Assembly (NCBI GenBank): GCA_900544535.1
Contig: UQVH01000006.1
Location: forward strand, 1 to 64,000
From: an uncultured Bacteroidales bacterium
GTDB lineage: Bacteria > Bacteroidota > Bacteroidia > Bacteroidales > Muribaculaceae
Reading direction: 5' to 3'
Length of the DNA: 64,000 nucleotides
Shown here: piece after piece, positions 53,593 to 62,569 of the stretch
Numbering within the stretch: the stretch's first letter is position 1
Layout: each line of letters begins with the position of its first letter
The notes under the pieces: generated by a model
Seen by the model: only the letters and a program-made list of their open reading frames with translations
What the model was told of the DNA's origin: nothing
Database searches by the model: none
Position numbers and translations under genes: made by a program

Positions 53593-55140
53593 ATGAAATT
53601 TTTCAGATATATAGCTTCAGCGCTTGTGGCAGTCAGCTTTCTGACATCATGTTCCGACGATGTTGTGGCCGAACGACGCCCGGGAGCTGACTCCGATCCG
53701 CTTACAATCAAAGCGCAGTTTGGCAAAAATCTTGTAGGCCGGGTGACTGTTGACGGACGCCCCCGTCAGGGCGTGGTCGTCAGCGACGGCATCAACGTGA
53801 TGACTACCGACGCCAACGGCGAATATCAGATGTACACCACAGGTCGCCAGCACGTTTTCATCTCCGTACCTGCTGACTGCGAGCTTCCGACTCATCTCGG
53901 AGATCCGAAATTCTACAAGACACTCGATTTCTCCGATGCAGCCATCATCCAGCGTGATTTCAAACTTGTGTCAATCTCGCCGAAAACAGAGTGGACCCTT
54001 TTCACAATGGCCGATCCGCAGCTCGGTAACGACAAGGATATAACAGAGTTTACAGCTATGGTTCCCCGCATGGCAGAATTTGCATCCGGCCTCGCAGCCA
54101 ATGTCTACGGAATTTCACTCGGCGACATCGTCTGGAACAAGCCTGACTATTATGCCACCTACTCTAAAGAGATGCACAACATACCGGTACCGGTATTCTC
54201 CGTTATCGGCAATCATGACCACAACGAAGGTATCAAGAACGACACTGAAAGCGACCGCGATTTCCGCAACGCCCTCGGTCCGACCTACTATTCCGCCAAC
54301 ATCGGCGACTGCCACCTCGTTGTGCTTGACGACGTACTTTACAGCGGTGCCAACGGCCGCAACGACTACATCGGAGCAATCACCCAGGCCCAGCTCGAAT
54401 GGCTGGAGAAAGATCTGAGCTATGTCGATCATGACAAAGCCATAATTGTCGGTCTTCACATACCGACAATGCGCCGCAACCGCCCAAGTTCACACCTGAC
54501 CAACTGCAACGCTCTCTATGATCTGGTGAAAGATTTCAAGGATGTGCAGATCCTCTCAGGCCACAGCCACAACCACTACACCACCACCATCGCATCGAAC
54601 ATCACCGAAACTACCTTTGCCTCTGTCATGGGCGCATACTGGTATCCTCTGTGCAACGACGGCGCGCCCCGCGGCTACGGAGCCCTTGAGTTCAACGGCA
54701 ACAAAGTCGTCAACAAATACTTCATCGGCGACGGCTGCGACCGCAACTATCAGATGAAGCTCTACGCTCCAGAAGACGCCGTGCTCTGGAATCCGTCGAA
54801 GAAAGCAGGCGATGCCTACGACAAGATTCTCGCCAACATCTTCTGCTGGCACGAAGACTGGACCGTCGAGGTCAAGGAAGACAACGGCGCCTGGACAGTG
54901 CTTCCCGCAAGCGCCCGTCTGGTACCCTCTCAGAACGGCGGCAAATGCTGGGACCCCGATGTACGTAAAGCTGCCGAAGCCAACGGCGGTGAACTCCCGG
55001 CCAACCACGGCGGTTCGAAACCGGAAGACAACAACGACCATATGTTCCTCTACACTCCCGGTGAAAACTGGCAGAGCGTAAGCTTCCGCGCCACAGACAG
55101 TTTCGGCAACGTCTACACCGAGACTATCAACAATAAATAA
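53593..55140 (+). CDS. Exported calcineurin-like metallophosphoesterase
   Basis: A 515-residue lipoprotein (lipobox LTSCSD). An N-terminal beta-sandwich (about 40-130) leads into a metallophosphoesterase core with MADPQLG, GDIVWN, GNHDHNE, GLHIP and SGHSHNH. A C-terminal beta-domain completes the Metallophos_N/core/Metallophos_C plan of Bacteroidetes. The first metal motif is D-P-Q rather than the usual D-x-H. It likely cleaves a phosphomonoester or phosphodiester outside the cytoplasm. Its place after susD makes it part of substrate breakdown. Confidence 0.92.
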   Translation: MKFFRYIASALVAVSFLTSCSDDVVAERRPGADSDPLTIKAQFGKNLVGRVTVDGRPRQGVVVSDGINVMTTDANGEYQMYTTGRQHVFISVPADCELPTHLGDPKFYKTLDFSDAAIIQRDFKLVSISPKTEWTLFTMADPQLGNDKDITEFTAMVPRMAEFASGLAANVYGISLGDIVWNKPDYYATYSKEMHNIPVPVFSVIGNHDHNEGIKNDTESDRDFRNALGPTYYSANIGDCHLVVLDDVLYSGANGRNDYIGAITQAQLEWLEKDLSYVDHDKAIIVGLHIPTMRRNRPSSHLTNCNALYDLVKDFKDVQILSGHSHNHYTTTIASNITETTFASVMGAYWYPLCNDGAPRGYGALEFNGNKVVNKYFIGDGCDRNYQMKLYAPEDAVLWNPSKKAGDAYDKILANIFCWHEDWTVEVKEDNGAWTVLPASARLVPSQNGGKCWDPDVRKAAEANGGELPANHGGSKPEDNNDHMFLYTPGENWQSVSFRATDSFGNVYTETINNK

Positions 55141-55158
55141 CCCGAATCACAGCCAATC

Positions 55159-57411
55159 ATGCGAAAAGCCTTGAAATACATTTCTTCATTAGCCCTGATG
55201 ATCTCATCAGGGCTAATGGCCTTTGCCGGGACCACTGCGCAAAACCCGATGGTTTTCGGCAACAACCGACTTTCGATCATCACCCCGACCCTTCTGCGTC
55301 TTGAATATGCCAACGATGCAAAATTCATCGACGCTCCGACCCTGTTCGCCTACGACCGCACCAACATGCTCTCGCCTGAGGAAATCTCCGTCCGCGAACT
55401 CGGCGACAACTGCTACGAAATCAAGACTCCGGCACTGCGTATCTGGTACAAGAACGACGGCTTCCCCTTCTCGACATCAAATCTCCATGTATTTTATACG
55501 CTCGACGGCAAAGAAAAGAAATTCACCAACCGCTTTCTGCCGAAAAACAATCTCGGAGGTCCCGTAGAGACGCTTGACCGTGTCACCAAAGAGATCCCGA
55601 TGAACGACGGCATTCTCAGCAAGGACGGATGGTATATGATCGACGACGAACGCACCGATCTTCTTGTCGACGGCTGGATCAAACCGCGCGACACCGACTC
55701 ACACATTCAGGACCAGTATTGCTTCGTCTACGGCAACGACTATAAGGCCGCCCTCGCCAGCCTCGGCGCCATCAGCGGCAAGGTGCCGATGACACGCAAG
55801 TATATCCACGGCGTATGGTATTGCCGCTACTGGGACTATACCTCCGACGAGTTCCTCGATATCATCCGCGGATATGACAAGAACGATTTCCCGATTGACA
55901 ACATTGTGTTCGACATGGGCTGGCACACCAATGACGCCACTGTCGGTACCGGCCACAACGGCCATCTCAACTGGAACGGCTACACATGGAACCGCGAGCT
56001 TATCCCTGATCCCAAAGCACTGATCGACTCCTGCCATGCCCGCGGCGTGACCGTTTCGCTCAACGACCATCCTCACGACGGTCTGCGTCCCCACGAAGAG
56101 CACTATGCCGATTTCATCAAGGCACTCGGAGTGACCGACGGAACAGTACCTCTCTTCAACACAGCCGACAGCAACTACATGGCCAAATTCTTTGACTACG
56201 CACATCGTCCGAGCGAAGACATGGGCGTGGATTTCTGGTGGCTCGACTGGCAGCAGAACTATCTCTATCCCCACGTTCGCGGACACCATTCCACCACCCT
56301 CGCCTGGATCAACGAACTCTACTACCGCGATTCGCAGCGCAACGGCAAGCGCGGAGCCGGTTACAGCCGCTGGGCAGGATGGGGCGACCACCGTCACCCG
56401 ATCCAGTTCTCAGGCGACGCTCAGGCCAACTGGGAACTGCTCGCTTTTGAAGTGAAACTGACTGCTTGCAGCGGCCAGGGCGGATGCTACTACTGGGCTC
56501 ACGACATCGGCGGCTTCCGTGGCGATCCCAATCCCGAACTCACCGTCAGATGGACTCAGTTCGGCGCACTCTCCGCTGCCCTCCGTGTCCACTCGACCAA
56601 AGACAAGCGCCTTGACCGCCGTCCATGGATCAGCGGTGACCGCGAGACCAAAGCCATGAGAAAGATGTATCACATGCGTTCCGAAATGATGCCCTACATC
56701 TATTCAAGCGTATGGCAGACACACAACACCATGGTGCCTCTCAACCGCTCGATGTTCATCGACTACGGCGATCAGAAAGAATCCTTCGGTCAGCCCCAGC
56801 AGTTCACTTTCGGCGACATCCTGCTTGCAGCCCCGATCTCCACTCCCGGAGAAGGTGCTGACAAAGTAGCCTCGCAGAAAGTATGGTTCCCCAAAGGAGA
56901 GGTATGGTATGACTACTTCACCCACGAGCGTAAGGACGGCGGCCAGACCGCACAGATCGAGAAACCGCTTGAAGAATTCCCCCTCTATGTAAGAGGCGGC
57001 TGGGTGCTTCCGATGCAGCCCTACACTTCCCGTCCGGCAACAGCTCCGCTTGAGACCCTCGTGATGCGCGTCTATCCTGCGGCCACCGATGCAGACAATG
57101 TGTTCAGCCTCTATGAGGATGACGGTATTTCGCTCGATTATCAGAAAGGCGCATACGCAACCACTGCCCTCCGCTACACCCAGAAGGGCAACAGGGCCAC
57201 TGTAACAGTAAGTCCTGCCGAAGGTTCATACCCCGGACAGACTACACGCCGCGCCTACTGCCTCCAGCTCCCCTGCCTCAAGGACAATGCCAAAGTAACT
57301 GTCAACGGCAAAAAAGCCAAGACCGAGTATGACGAGGCTGCGAAATGCCACGTTGTGAAAGTCGCAGCCACTTCTGTCAATAAACCCGTAACCATTGAGT
57401 ATAATATCTAA
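55159..57411 (+). CDS. Exported GH31 alpha-glycosidase
   Basis: A 750-residue enzyme with a signal peptide (YISSLALMISSGLMAFAG). It has the GH31 N-terminal beta-domain (LRLEYANDAKFIDAPT), then the barrel with VFDMGWH, nucleophile aspartate expected in DFWWLDWQQ, acid/base aspartate in QFSGDAQANWELL and GGFRGDPNPELTVRWTQFGAL. A DUF5110-like C-terminal domain follows. GH31 enzymes remove alpha-linked glucose, galactose, xylose or N-acetylgalactosamine. The WWLDW context is not the common WxDMNE form, so the sugar is uncertain. Confidence 0.93.
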   Translation: MRKALKYISSLALMISSGLMAFAGTTAQNPMVFGNNRLSIITPTLLRLEYANDAKFIDAPTLFAYDRTNMLSPEEISVRELGDNCYEIKTPALRIWYKNDGFPFSTSNLHVFYTLDGKEKKFTNRFLPKNNLGGPVETLDRVTKEIPMNDGILSKDGWYMIDDERTDLLVDGWIKPRDTDSHIQDQYCFVYGNDYKAALASLGAISGKVPMTRKYIHGVWYCRYWDYTSDEFLDIIRGYDKNDFPIDNIVFDMGWHTNDATVGTGHNGHLNWNGYTWNRELIPDPKALIDSCHARGVTVSLNDHPHDGLRPHEEHYADFIKALGVTDGTVPLFNTADSNYMAKFFDYAHRPSEDMGVDFWWLDWQQNYLYPHVRGHHSTTLAWINELYYRDSQRNGKRGAGYSRWAGWGDHRHPIQFSGDAQANWELLAFEVKLTACSGQGGCYYWAHDIGGFRGDPNPELTVRWTQFGALSAALRVHSTKDKRLDRRPWISGDRETKAMRKMYHMRSEMMPYIYSSVWQTHNTMVPLNRSMFIDYGDQKESFGQPQQFTFGDILLAAPISTPGEGADKVASQKVWFPKGEVWYDYFTHERKDGGQTAQIEKPLEEFPLYVRGGWVLPMQPYTSRPATAPLETLVMRVYPAATDADNVFSLYEDDGISLDYQKGAYATTALRYTQKGNRATVTVSPAEGSYPGQTTRRAYCLQLPCLKDNAKVTVNGKKAKTEYDEAAKCHVVKVAATSVNKPVTIEYNI

Positions 57412-57420
57412 ATGTACACG

Positions 57421-58194
57421 ATGAAAATATTACGTCTGTTTGCCGCCGCCACACTTCTTGTGGCGGCCGGCACTATAGCGGCCGCATCGCCGAAAGTGAT
57501 CGCTCACCGCGGCTACTGGAAAACCGACGGTTCCGCCCAGAATTCGATCCGCTCCATTGTCAAGGCTGATTCCATACACTGCTATGCCTCTGAATTCGAC
57601 GTATGGATGACTGCTGACAGTGTCCTTGTCGTCAACCATGATCCGGAAATAAACGGTGTGCATATCGAATCTTCTCCCGCCTCCCGCGTCCTCGCTGAAA
57701 GGCTAGCCAACGGAGAGCATGTCCCCACCCTCGAATCATATCTCGCCACCGCTTCGAAGCTCCCCTCACGCATAGTCTGCGAGATGAAGCGCCACGACAG
57801 CCGCTCGCATGAGAAAGCTGCCGTCAAGGCCATTCTGGCGATGGTGAAAAAATACGGGCTTGAAAACAAAGTCGACTACATCACCTTCTCAAGCGACGGT
57901 TTCAAGAATTTTATCAAGTATGCACCCAAAGCCACCGGAGTCTACTATCTCGACGGTGACTACATACCCTCACAGATCAAGCAGATGGGAGGCGCCGGCA
58001 TCGACTATGCCATCAAGGTGATGAAAAAGCACCCTGAATGGATCAAGGAATGCCACGATCTCGGTCTCCTGGTCAACGTTTGGACTGTCAATTCCGAAGC
58101 CGATATGAAATGGTGTATCGACCACAATGTCGACTTCATCACGACCAATGAGCCCGAACGACTCCAGTCTCTTCTGAAGGCACGCTCAAAATAA
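57421..58194 (+). CDS. Exported glycerophosphodiester phosphodiesterase (GDPD family)
   Basis: 257 residues from MKILRLFAAATLLVAAG, which gives a proper signal peptide; an ATG three codons earlier directly follows the GH31 stop. GDPD motifs are present: KVIAHRGYW, ASEFDVWMTAD, VVNHDPEI, CEMKRHD and NVWTVNSEADM. The family splits glycerophosphodiesters into glycerol 3-phosphate and an alcohol. In this operon it could free glycerol 3-phosphate for the GlpT-GlpABC pathway encoded next door. Confidence 0.94.
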   Translation: MKILRLFAAATLLVAAGTIAAASPKVIAHRGYWKTDGSAQNSIRSIVKADSIHCYASEFDVWMTADSVLVVNHDPEINGVHIESSPASRVLAERLANGEHVPTLESYLATASKLPSRIVCEMKRHDSRSHEKAAVKAILAMVKKYGLENKVDYITFSSDGFKNFIKYAPKATGVYYLDGDYIPSQIKQMGGAGIDYAIKVMKKHPEWIKECHDLGLLVNVWTVNSEADMKWCIDHNVDFITTNEPERLQSLLKARSK

Positions 58195-58206
58195 TCAGAA
58201 ACAGCC

Positions 58207-59079
58207 ATGCAGAAACGTATTGTCATCTGCCTCCTCCCGCTCCTCGCCCTTCTGCTGTCCGCAGGAACCGCCGCGCAGGATTCACTGCCTGAGAAGCACA
58301 GTTTCACCTATGGTGATACCGTGCGTACTTACCGCATGTATCTTCCTGACGGACTTAAGCAAGATGCGCCGCTCGTTGTCTACACTCATGGCTACGGGTC
58401 GTCGAAAAGATGGCTGAAAGACCTTAACGAGGTTGCCGACAGACATGGTTTCGCCGTATGCTACCCAGACGGCGCGCCTGATTCCCGCGGCAAGGACGGC
58501 TGGAAAGTGGGCTACCCTCCTCAGGAATCAATGACAGTGGACGAGGCCGATTTCTTCCGCTCTCTTCTTGCGGAAGTGACATCGCGTTTCAATCTCAGCC
58601 GCGACAATGTGTTCATGGCCGGAATGTCAAACGGAGGCGATCTCTGTTACCAGCTGGCGTTCACCTCACCCGAACTTTTCCGTGGCTATGCCTCTGTCGC
58701 CGGACTGGCGTTCGAATGGCTCTACCGTCAGCACAGGCTCTCTATTCCGGTCCATTTTCTTGAAATTCATGGAAATGCCGACCGCACGTCACGCTGGGAA
58801 GGAGATCTGACCAACGACGGAGGCTGGGGCTGTTACATTTCAGTGCCTCAGGCTGTGCGCTCACTTGCCGAAAACAACGGCTGCACCAAAGTGGCCGTCG
58901 ACTCGCTTGCATCTCTGCGTGATCCCCAACGTCTGATCACCCGCACGGTCCACTCAGGCTCCCCTTCCGGCCGCAACGTTGTCCTCTATGAAATATATGG
59001 TGGTAAACATTCTTGGGCGGATCGAGATCTCCCGACAGCGGAAATCATCTGGGATTTTTTCAGACCACTGCTGAAATAG
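58207..59079 (+). CDS. Exported esterase (LpqC/PHB-depolymerase-like, CE1-related)
   Basis: A 290-residue protein with a signal peptide (LLPLLALLLSAGTAAQ). The alpha/beta-hydrolase fold has oxyanion region VVYTHGYGSSKRW, nucleophile elbow MAGMSNGGD, aspartate in HGNADRTS and histidine in GGKHSWAD. The group includes feruloyl/acetyl esterases and polyhydroxybutyrate depolymerase-like enzymes. As the last gene of the PUL operon it probably removes ester decorations (acyl or aminoacyl) from the substrate. Exact ester unknown. Confidence 0.9.
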   Translation: MQKRIVICLLPLLALLLSAGTAAQDSLPEKHSFTYGDTVRTYRMYLPDGLKQDAPLVVYTHGYGSSKRWLKDLNEVADRHGFAVCYPDGAPDSRGKDGWKVGYPPQESMTVDEADFFRSLLAEVTSRFNLSRDNVFMAGMSNGGDLCYQLAFTSPELFRGYASVAGLAFEWLYRQHRLSIPVHFLEIHGNADRTSRWEGDLTNDGGWGCYISVPQAVRSLAENNGCTKVAVDSLASLRDPQRLITRTVHSGSPSGRNVVLYEIYGGKHSWADRDLPTAEIIWDFFRPLLK

Positions 59080-59113
59080 CCTCACGCTATCTACAAAGAA
59101 TCAACGTTTTATT

Positions 59114-59168
59114 GTAACTCTGAAAGATCAATTCCGGCCAACACGGAATATTGATTTTTCAGAGTTAC
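59114..59168 (+). terminator. Large hairpin ending the PUL operon
   Basis: A near-perfect inverted repeat with arms 59114-59136 and 59144-59168 (GTAACTCTGAAAGATCAATT and its complement with one extra base pair step), followed by TTTG. It runs almost into the next promoter. Confidence 0.65.
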
Positions 59169-59172
59169 TTTG

Positions 59173-59180
59173 TATATTTG
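59173..59180 (+). promoter_or_regulatory. Promoter -7 box of the DNA alkylation repair gene
   Basis: TATATTTG lies 40 bases before the ATG at 59221 and overlaps the alternative upstream start at 59170, which it therefore rules out. Confidence 0.6.
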
Positions 59181-59220
59181 TACTTTCAATGTTCAACAAT
59201 TCATCTCACAACTGACAGCA

Positions 59221-59967
59221 ATGACTGAATTTATCGACACCTGGAAAGAAGCATTGGCTTCAGATATCATACCCGGCAAACGCGAGATACTTCAGCGCTT
59301 TTTCAAGACGGGTCCGGGCCAATATGGCGAAGGAGACATATTCCTTGGCAACACAGTCCCGGCAGTCCGGAAAATTTCACGGCTCATGGCCGATGCGCCT
59401 TTCGAGGCCATCGATACAATGCTCGCTTCGCCGGTTCACGATCACCGGCTGTCAGCGTTGTTAGTCCTGGTCGAACGCTATCGCAGAGCGCGCAAAGCAG
59501 AGGAACCCCAACGTCGCGAAATCGTCGATTTTTATCTTGCCCACACCCGCAGCATCAACAACTGGGACCTTGTAGACCTTTCAGCGCCCAAAATCATCGG
59601 TGAATACATCTGTGAAAGCGGACGGACCGATATTCTCGATCGCTTGAGCCGGTCATCCGATCTCTGGGAACAGCGTATCGCCATTGTCTCTACATGGACG
59701 TTGCTTAAAAACAACATAACAGCCCCTACCATCGCCATCTCCCGACGCTATCTCAACCATCCGCATGATCTGATACACAAAGCGACCGGATGGATGCTTC
59801 GCGAAATGGGAAAGAGAGGGCATGAAGATATGCTTTATGAATTTCTTGACCTTCATGCCTACGAAATGCCCCGCACCATGCTCCGCTATGCCATCGAAAA
59901 GCTGGATGCCCCTCTCAGAAAACACTATTTGGAATTGAAATCGCCCGCCAAACCGACCAATTTATAA
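59221..59967 (+). CDS. DNA alkylation repair protein (AlkD-like HEAT repeat)
   Basis: 248 residues from MTEFIDTWKEAL. It is an all-helical protein with repeated HEAT-like units and the family pattern TVPAVRKISRLM, HDHRLSALLVLVERY, NNWDLVDLSAPKIIGEY, LWEQRIAIVSTW and HDLIHKATGWMLREMGKR. AlkD-type enzymes excise N3- and N7-alkylated bases. The NNWDLVD tryptophan/aspartate pair agrees with an active member. Single gene with its own promoter. Confidence 0.94.
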   Translation: MTEFIDTWKEALASDIIPGKREILQRFFKTGPGQYGEGDIFLGNTVPAVRKISRLMADAPFEAIDTMLASPVHDHRLSALLVLVERYRRARKAEEPQRREIVDFYLAHTRSINNWDLVDLSAPKIIGEYICESGRTDILDRLSRSSDLWEQRIAIVSTWTLLKNNITAPTIAISRRYLNHPHDLIHKATGWMLREMGKRGHEDMLYEFLDLHAYEMPRTMLRYAIEKLDAPLRKHYLELKSPAKPTNL

Positions 59968-60014
59968 TCCAAATCAGAAATTGTGCATTTTATTCAATTT
60001 TTTTGATGAAATTA

Positions 60015-60046
60015 TTTGCACAGTTTACAAATAGTCCTTAACTTTG
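60015..60046 (+). promoter_or_regulatory. Promoter of tRNA-Asp
   Basis: TTTG (60015-60018), a 20-base spacer and TAACTTTG (60039-60046), a full consensus promoter about 70 bases before the tRNA. Confidence 0.75.
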
Positions 60047-60115
60047 CACTCGCAAAACGGAAATAACGGCAACGTTGAGCGAAACGGTCAGCCTCCGTTC
60101 TAAAAAACTCTACTT

Positions 60116-60189
60116 GGTGTGGTAGTTCAGCTGGTTAGAATACCTGCCTGTCACGCAGGGGGTCGCGGGTTCGAGTCCCGTCCATACCG
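60116..60189 (+). tRNA. tRNA-Asp (anticodon GTC)
   Basis: A 74-base cloverleaf. The acceptor strands are GGTGTGG and CCATACC, the D arm contains AGCTGGTTAGA, and the anticodon stem CCTGC/GCAGG encloses loop CTGTCAC with anticodon GTC at 60150-60152. The T arm is CGGGTTCGAGTCCCG and the discriminator is G. CCA is not encoded. Confidence 0.97.
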
Positions 60190-60202
60190 CTGAGGAGAGA
60201 GG

Positions 60203-60250
60203 AGAATGAGTAATTCTTAGACTTCGGTCTTGGTTACTCATTCTTTTTTT
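60203..60250 (+). terminator. Terminator after tRNA-Asp
   Basis: AGAATGAGTAA pairs with TTACTCATTCT, with an inner AGACTTCGGTCT hairpin, and runs into TTTTTTTA. Confidence 0.85.
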
Positions 60251-60335
60251 ATTGCCTCCTGAGGCAGCGCAATTATATTGCGGCCATAGTGATCACAATC
60301 TTCTTTATACTATTGAAAATCACAGAAATTAATCT

Positions 60336-60343
60336 TATCTTTG
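60336..60343 (+). promoter_or_regulatory. Promoter -7 box of the GH65 gene
   Basis: TATCTTTG lies 56 bases before the ATG at 60400 and downstream of the alternative start at 60289, so it supports the shorter protein. Confidence 0.65.
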
Positions 60344-60399
60344 TATCATCACAAACAGCCTTAAACCATCAAATCACAAGATTAATTTCAGACTTCGAA

Positions 60400-62415
60400 A
60401 TGAGACGTATACTGATCATCTTTCTAAGCCTTTTCTGCCTCTCGACCGGTGCAGAAACTACAGAATCCAACGGCTGGCAAATCCGGGCCACCGACTATTC
60501 CGCTTCTCCATACTATGGCGCCATTGTCGGCAGCGGCACTATCGGACTCCTCCCATGGAAAGAACCCTTCTCCGTGAAAGAAGTCATCCTCAACAGTGTT
60601 TTTGATTCCAAGCAACCGATGGGCATCAGCAGCCTCCTCAAAGGAATCAACCCATTCAATCTCCAGCTGAACATCAATGGCCGAAAAGTCTCCGGAAAAT
60701 CCATCTCCGGGTGGAGCCAGACAGTGGACATGCGCAACGCTGTACACTCGACAGAATTCGATTTCGGGAAAGACGCTCAAATATCTTATGACATCCGTGC
60801 GCTGCGCAATCTGCCATATTCAGGACTGATCAATGTCAGAGTCCATGCCCTCAAAGACCTGACGCTGACAGTCAGAAACACAATCAACGTCCCTGAAATG
60901 TATGGCTCACCCACTGCGGCCGTGCGTCATCTCAACATCGACGGACAGAACCTCAAGATACTGCGCGTAAGCGCACCATCCAAAAACCGCTCGATTCCCG
61001 TGTCGGCATCCGCATCCTTTCTGTTTGAAGGCCGTACTCCGGACAGCGACCTAATTGACAACGAAAAGCAGTCGTTTACAGTTGAGATTCCCAAAGACTC
61101 CACCTTCACATTCTCGCTTATCGGCAGCGTCTGCTCAGGCCGTGACTTCACAGATCCCTACGGTGAAAGTGACCGCCAGGTCTCCTATGCCGCCAAGGAA
61201 GGTGTCGACCGGCTGCTGAGCTCACATCAGAGACTCTGGGATGAAATGTGGGAAGGTGACGTGATAATCGAAGGTGATGACGACGCACAGCGCGCCGTCC
61301 GCTTTTCGCTCTATAACCTTTATTCGAGCGCACGAAAAGGCTCCCGCCTCAGTATCCCGCCTTTCGGTCTGTCATCGACAGGATATAACGGACATATCTT
61401 CTGGGACACAGAGTTATGGATGTTCCCTCCGATGCTCTTCCTGAATCAGGGAATCGCCCGTTCGATGATGGACTATCGCACCGACCGACTGCTGCCTGCC
61501 GAGAAACGGGCTTTGGCCTACGGCTATGACGGAGCCATGTTTCCATGGGAGAGTGATGACGCCGGCGAAGAGTCGTGCCCGGTCTGGGCCCTTACCGGAG
61601 CTTTCGAGCACCACATCACCGCCGATATCGCCATAGCCGCATGGAACTACTATTGCATGACCGCAGACCGCCGATGGCTGCAGGACCATGGCTTTCCGAT
61701 GATGGAAAAAGTTGCGGATTTCTGGGTAAGCCGTGCCGAGAAAAATCCTGACGGCAGCTATTCGGTGCGCAATGTTGTCTGCGCCGACGAATATGCAATG
61801 GGAGTGGATGACAACGCCTTCACCAACGGAGCGGCGGCCAAAGCTCTCCAGGCGGCAGTCAAAGCGGCCAAAGTCTGCGGAGTCACCGCCCCTGCCTCGT
61901 GGAGTGAAGTCGCAGCGAAACTGCGCATTCCGAAATCAGACGATGGCCTGACTCTTGAATATGAGGGCTATGCCGGACAACAGATCAAACAGGCCGACGT
62001 CAACCTTTTGGGCTATCCGCTTGGCGTGATCACCGATCCGGCTCAATTGAAACGTGATCTGGAGTATTACGAGAATAAAATCAATCCACGCGGTCCGGCA
62101 ATGTCATTCGCCGTCTTCGCAATCCAGCATGCACGTCTCGGCGACGGTGACAAGGCCTACGAACTGTTTGTCCGCAGTTATCAGCCCAACCAACTCCCGC
62201 CGTTCGGAGTCGTATCGGAAGGAGCCGGGGGCACCAACCCCTATTTCACCACCGGAGCCGGGGGCTTCGTTCAGGCGGTGATCAACGGCTTCTGCGGACT
62301 GGAAATCACCGACAGCGGCATCCGACAGCTACCCTCCGCACTCCCCTCTCATTGGGAAAAAGTCACAGTCACCGGCGTCGGGCCTTACAAAAAGACCTTT
62401 ACCCGCAGTCGCTGA
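60400..62415 (+). CDS. Exported GH65-family glycoside hydrolase
   Basis: 671 residues from MRRILIIFLSLFCLSTGAE, a clear signal peptide. It has an N-terminal beta-sandwich (about 25-270), then an (alpha/alpha)6 barrel with GHIFWDTELWMFPPMLFLN, general acid glutamate in VCADEYAMGVDDN and the late motif VVSEGAGGTNPYFTTGAGGFVQAVINGF. The late motif carries a glutamate where phosphorylases bind phosphate, so a hydrolase is more likely than a phosphorylase. Relatives include kojibiose hydrolase and the glucosylgalactosyl-hydroxylysine glucosidase. It acts on an alpha-glucoside, probably in the periplasm. Confidence 0.9.
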   Translation: MRRILIIFLSLFCLSTGAETTESNGWQIRATDYSASPYYGAIVGSGTIGLLPWKEPFSVKEVILNSVFDSKQPMGISSLLKGINPFNLQLNINGRKVSGKSISGWSQTVDMRNAVHSTEFDFGKDAQISYDIRALRNLPYSGLINVRVHALKDLTLTVRNTINVPEMYGSPTAAVRHLNIDGQNLKILRVSAPSKNRSIPVSASASFLFEGRTPDSDLIDNEKQSFTVEIPKDSTFTFSLIGSVCSGRDFTDPYGESDRQVSYAAKEGVDRLLSSHQRLWDEMWEGDVIIEGDDDAQRAVRFSLYNLYSSARKGSRLSIPPFGLSSTGYNGHIFWDTELWMFPPMLFLNQGIARSMMDYRTDRLLPAEKRALAYGYDGAMFPWESDDAGEESCPVWALTGAFEHHITADIAIAAWNYYCMTADRRWLQDHGFPMMEKVADFWVSRAEKNPDGSYSVRNVVCADEYAMGVDDNAFTNGAAAKALQAAVKAAKVCGVTAPASWSEVAAKLRIPKSDDGLTLEYEGYAGQQIKQADVNLLGYPLGVITDPAQLKRDLEYYENKINPRGPAMSFAVFAIQHARLGDGDKAYELFVRSYQPNQLPPFGVVSEGAGGTNPYFTTGAGGFVQAVINGFCGLEITDSGIRQLPSALPSHWEKVTVTGVGPYKKTFTRSR

Positions 62416-62569
62416 GAGACACATATATCGCATATCTCATAACTTCCATCACATCCGGATACAGCATCACGCCACTCTGCTGTATCCGGTTTCTTTTTCA
62501 TATATAAACACCCGCTCAAAATAGGCATCAGAAAAATATAATCGACGGGGCAAAAAATATCCTGAAAAA

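Noticed and set aside
60289..60399. Upstream start for the GH65 gene
   Set aside because: It precedes the TATCTTTG promoter at 60336 and would bury the signal peptide.
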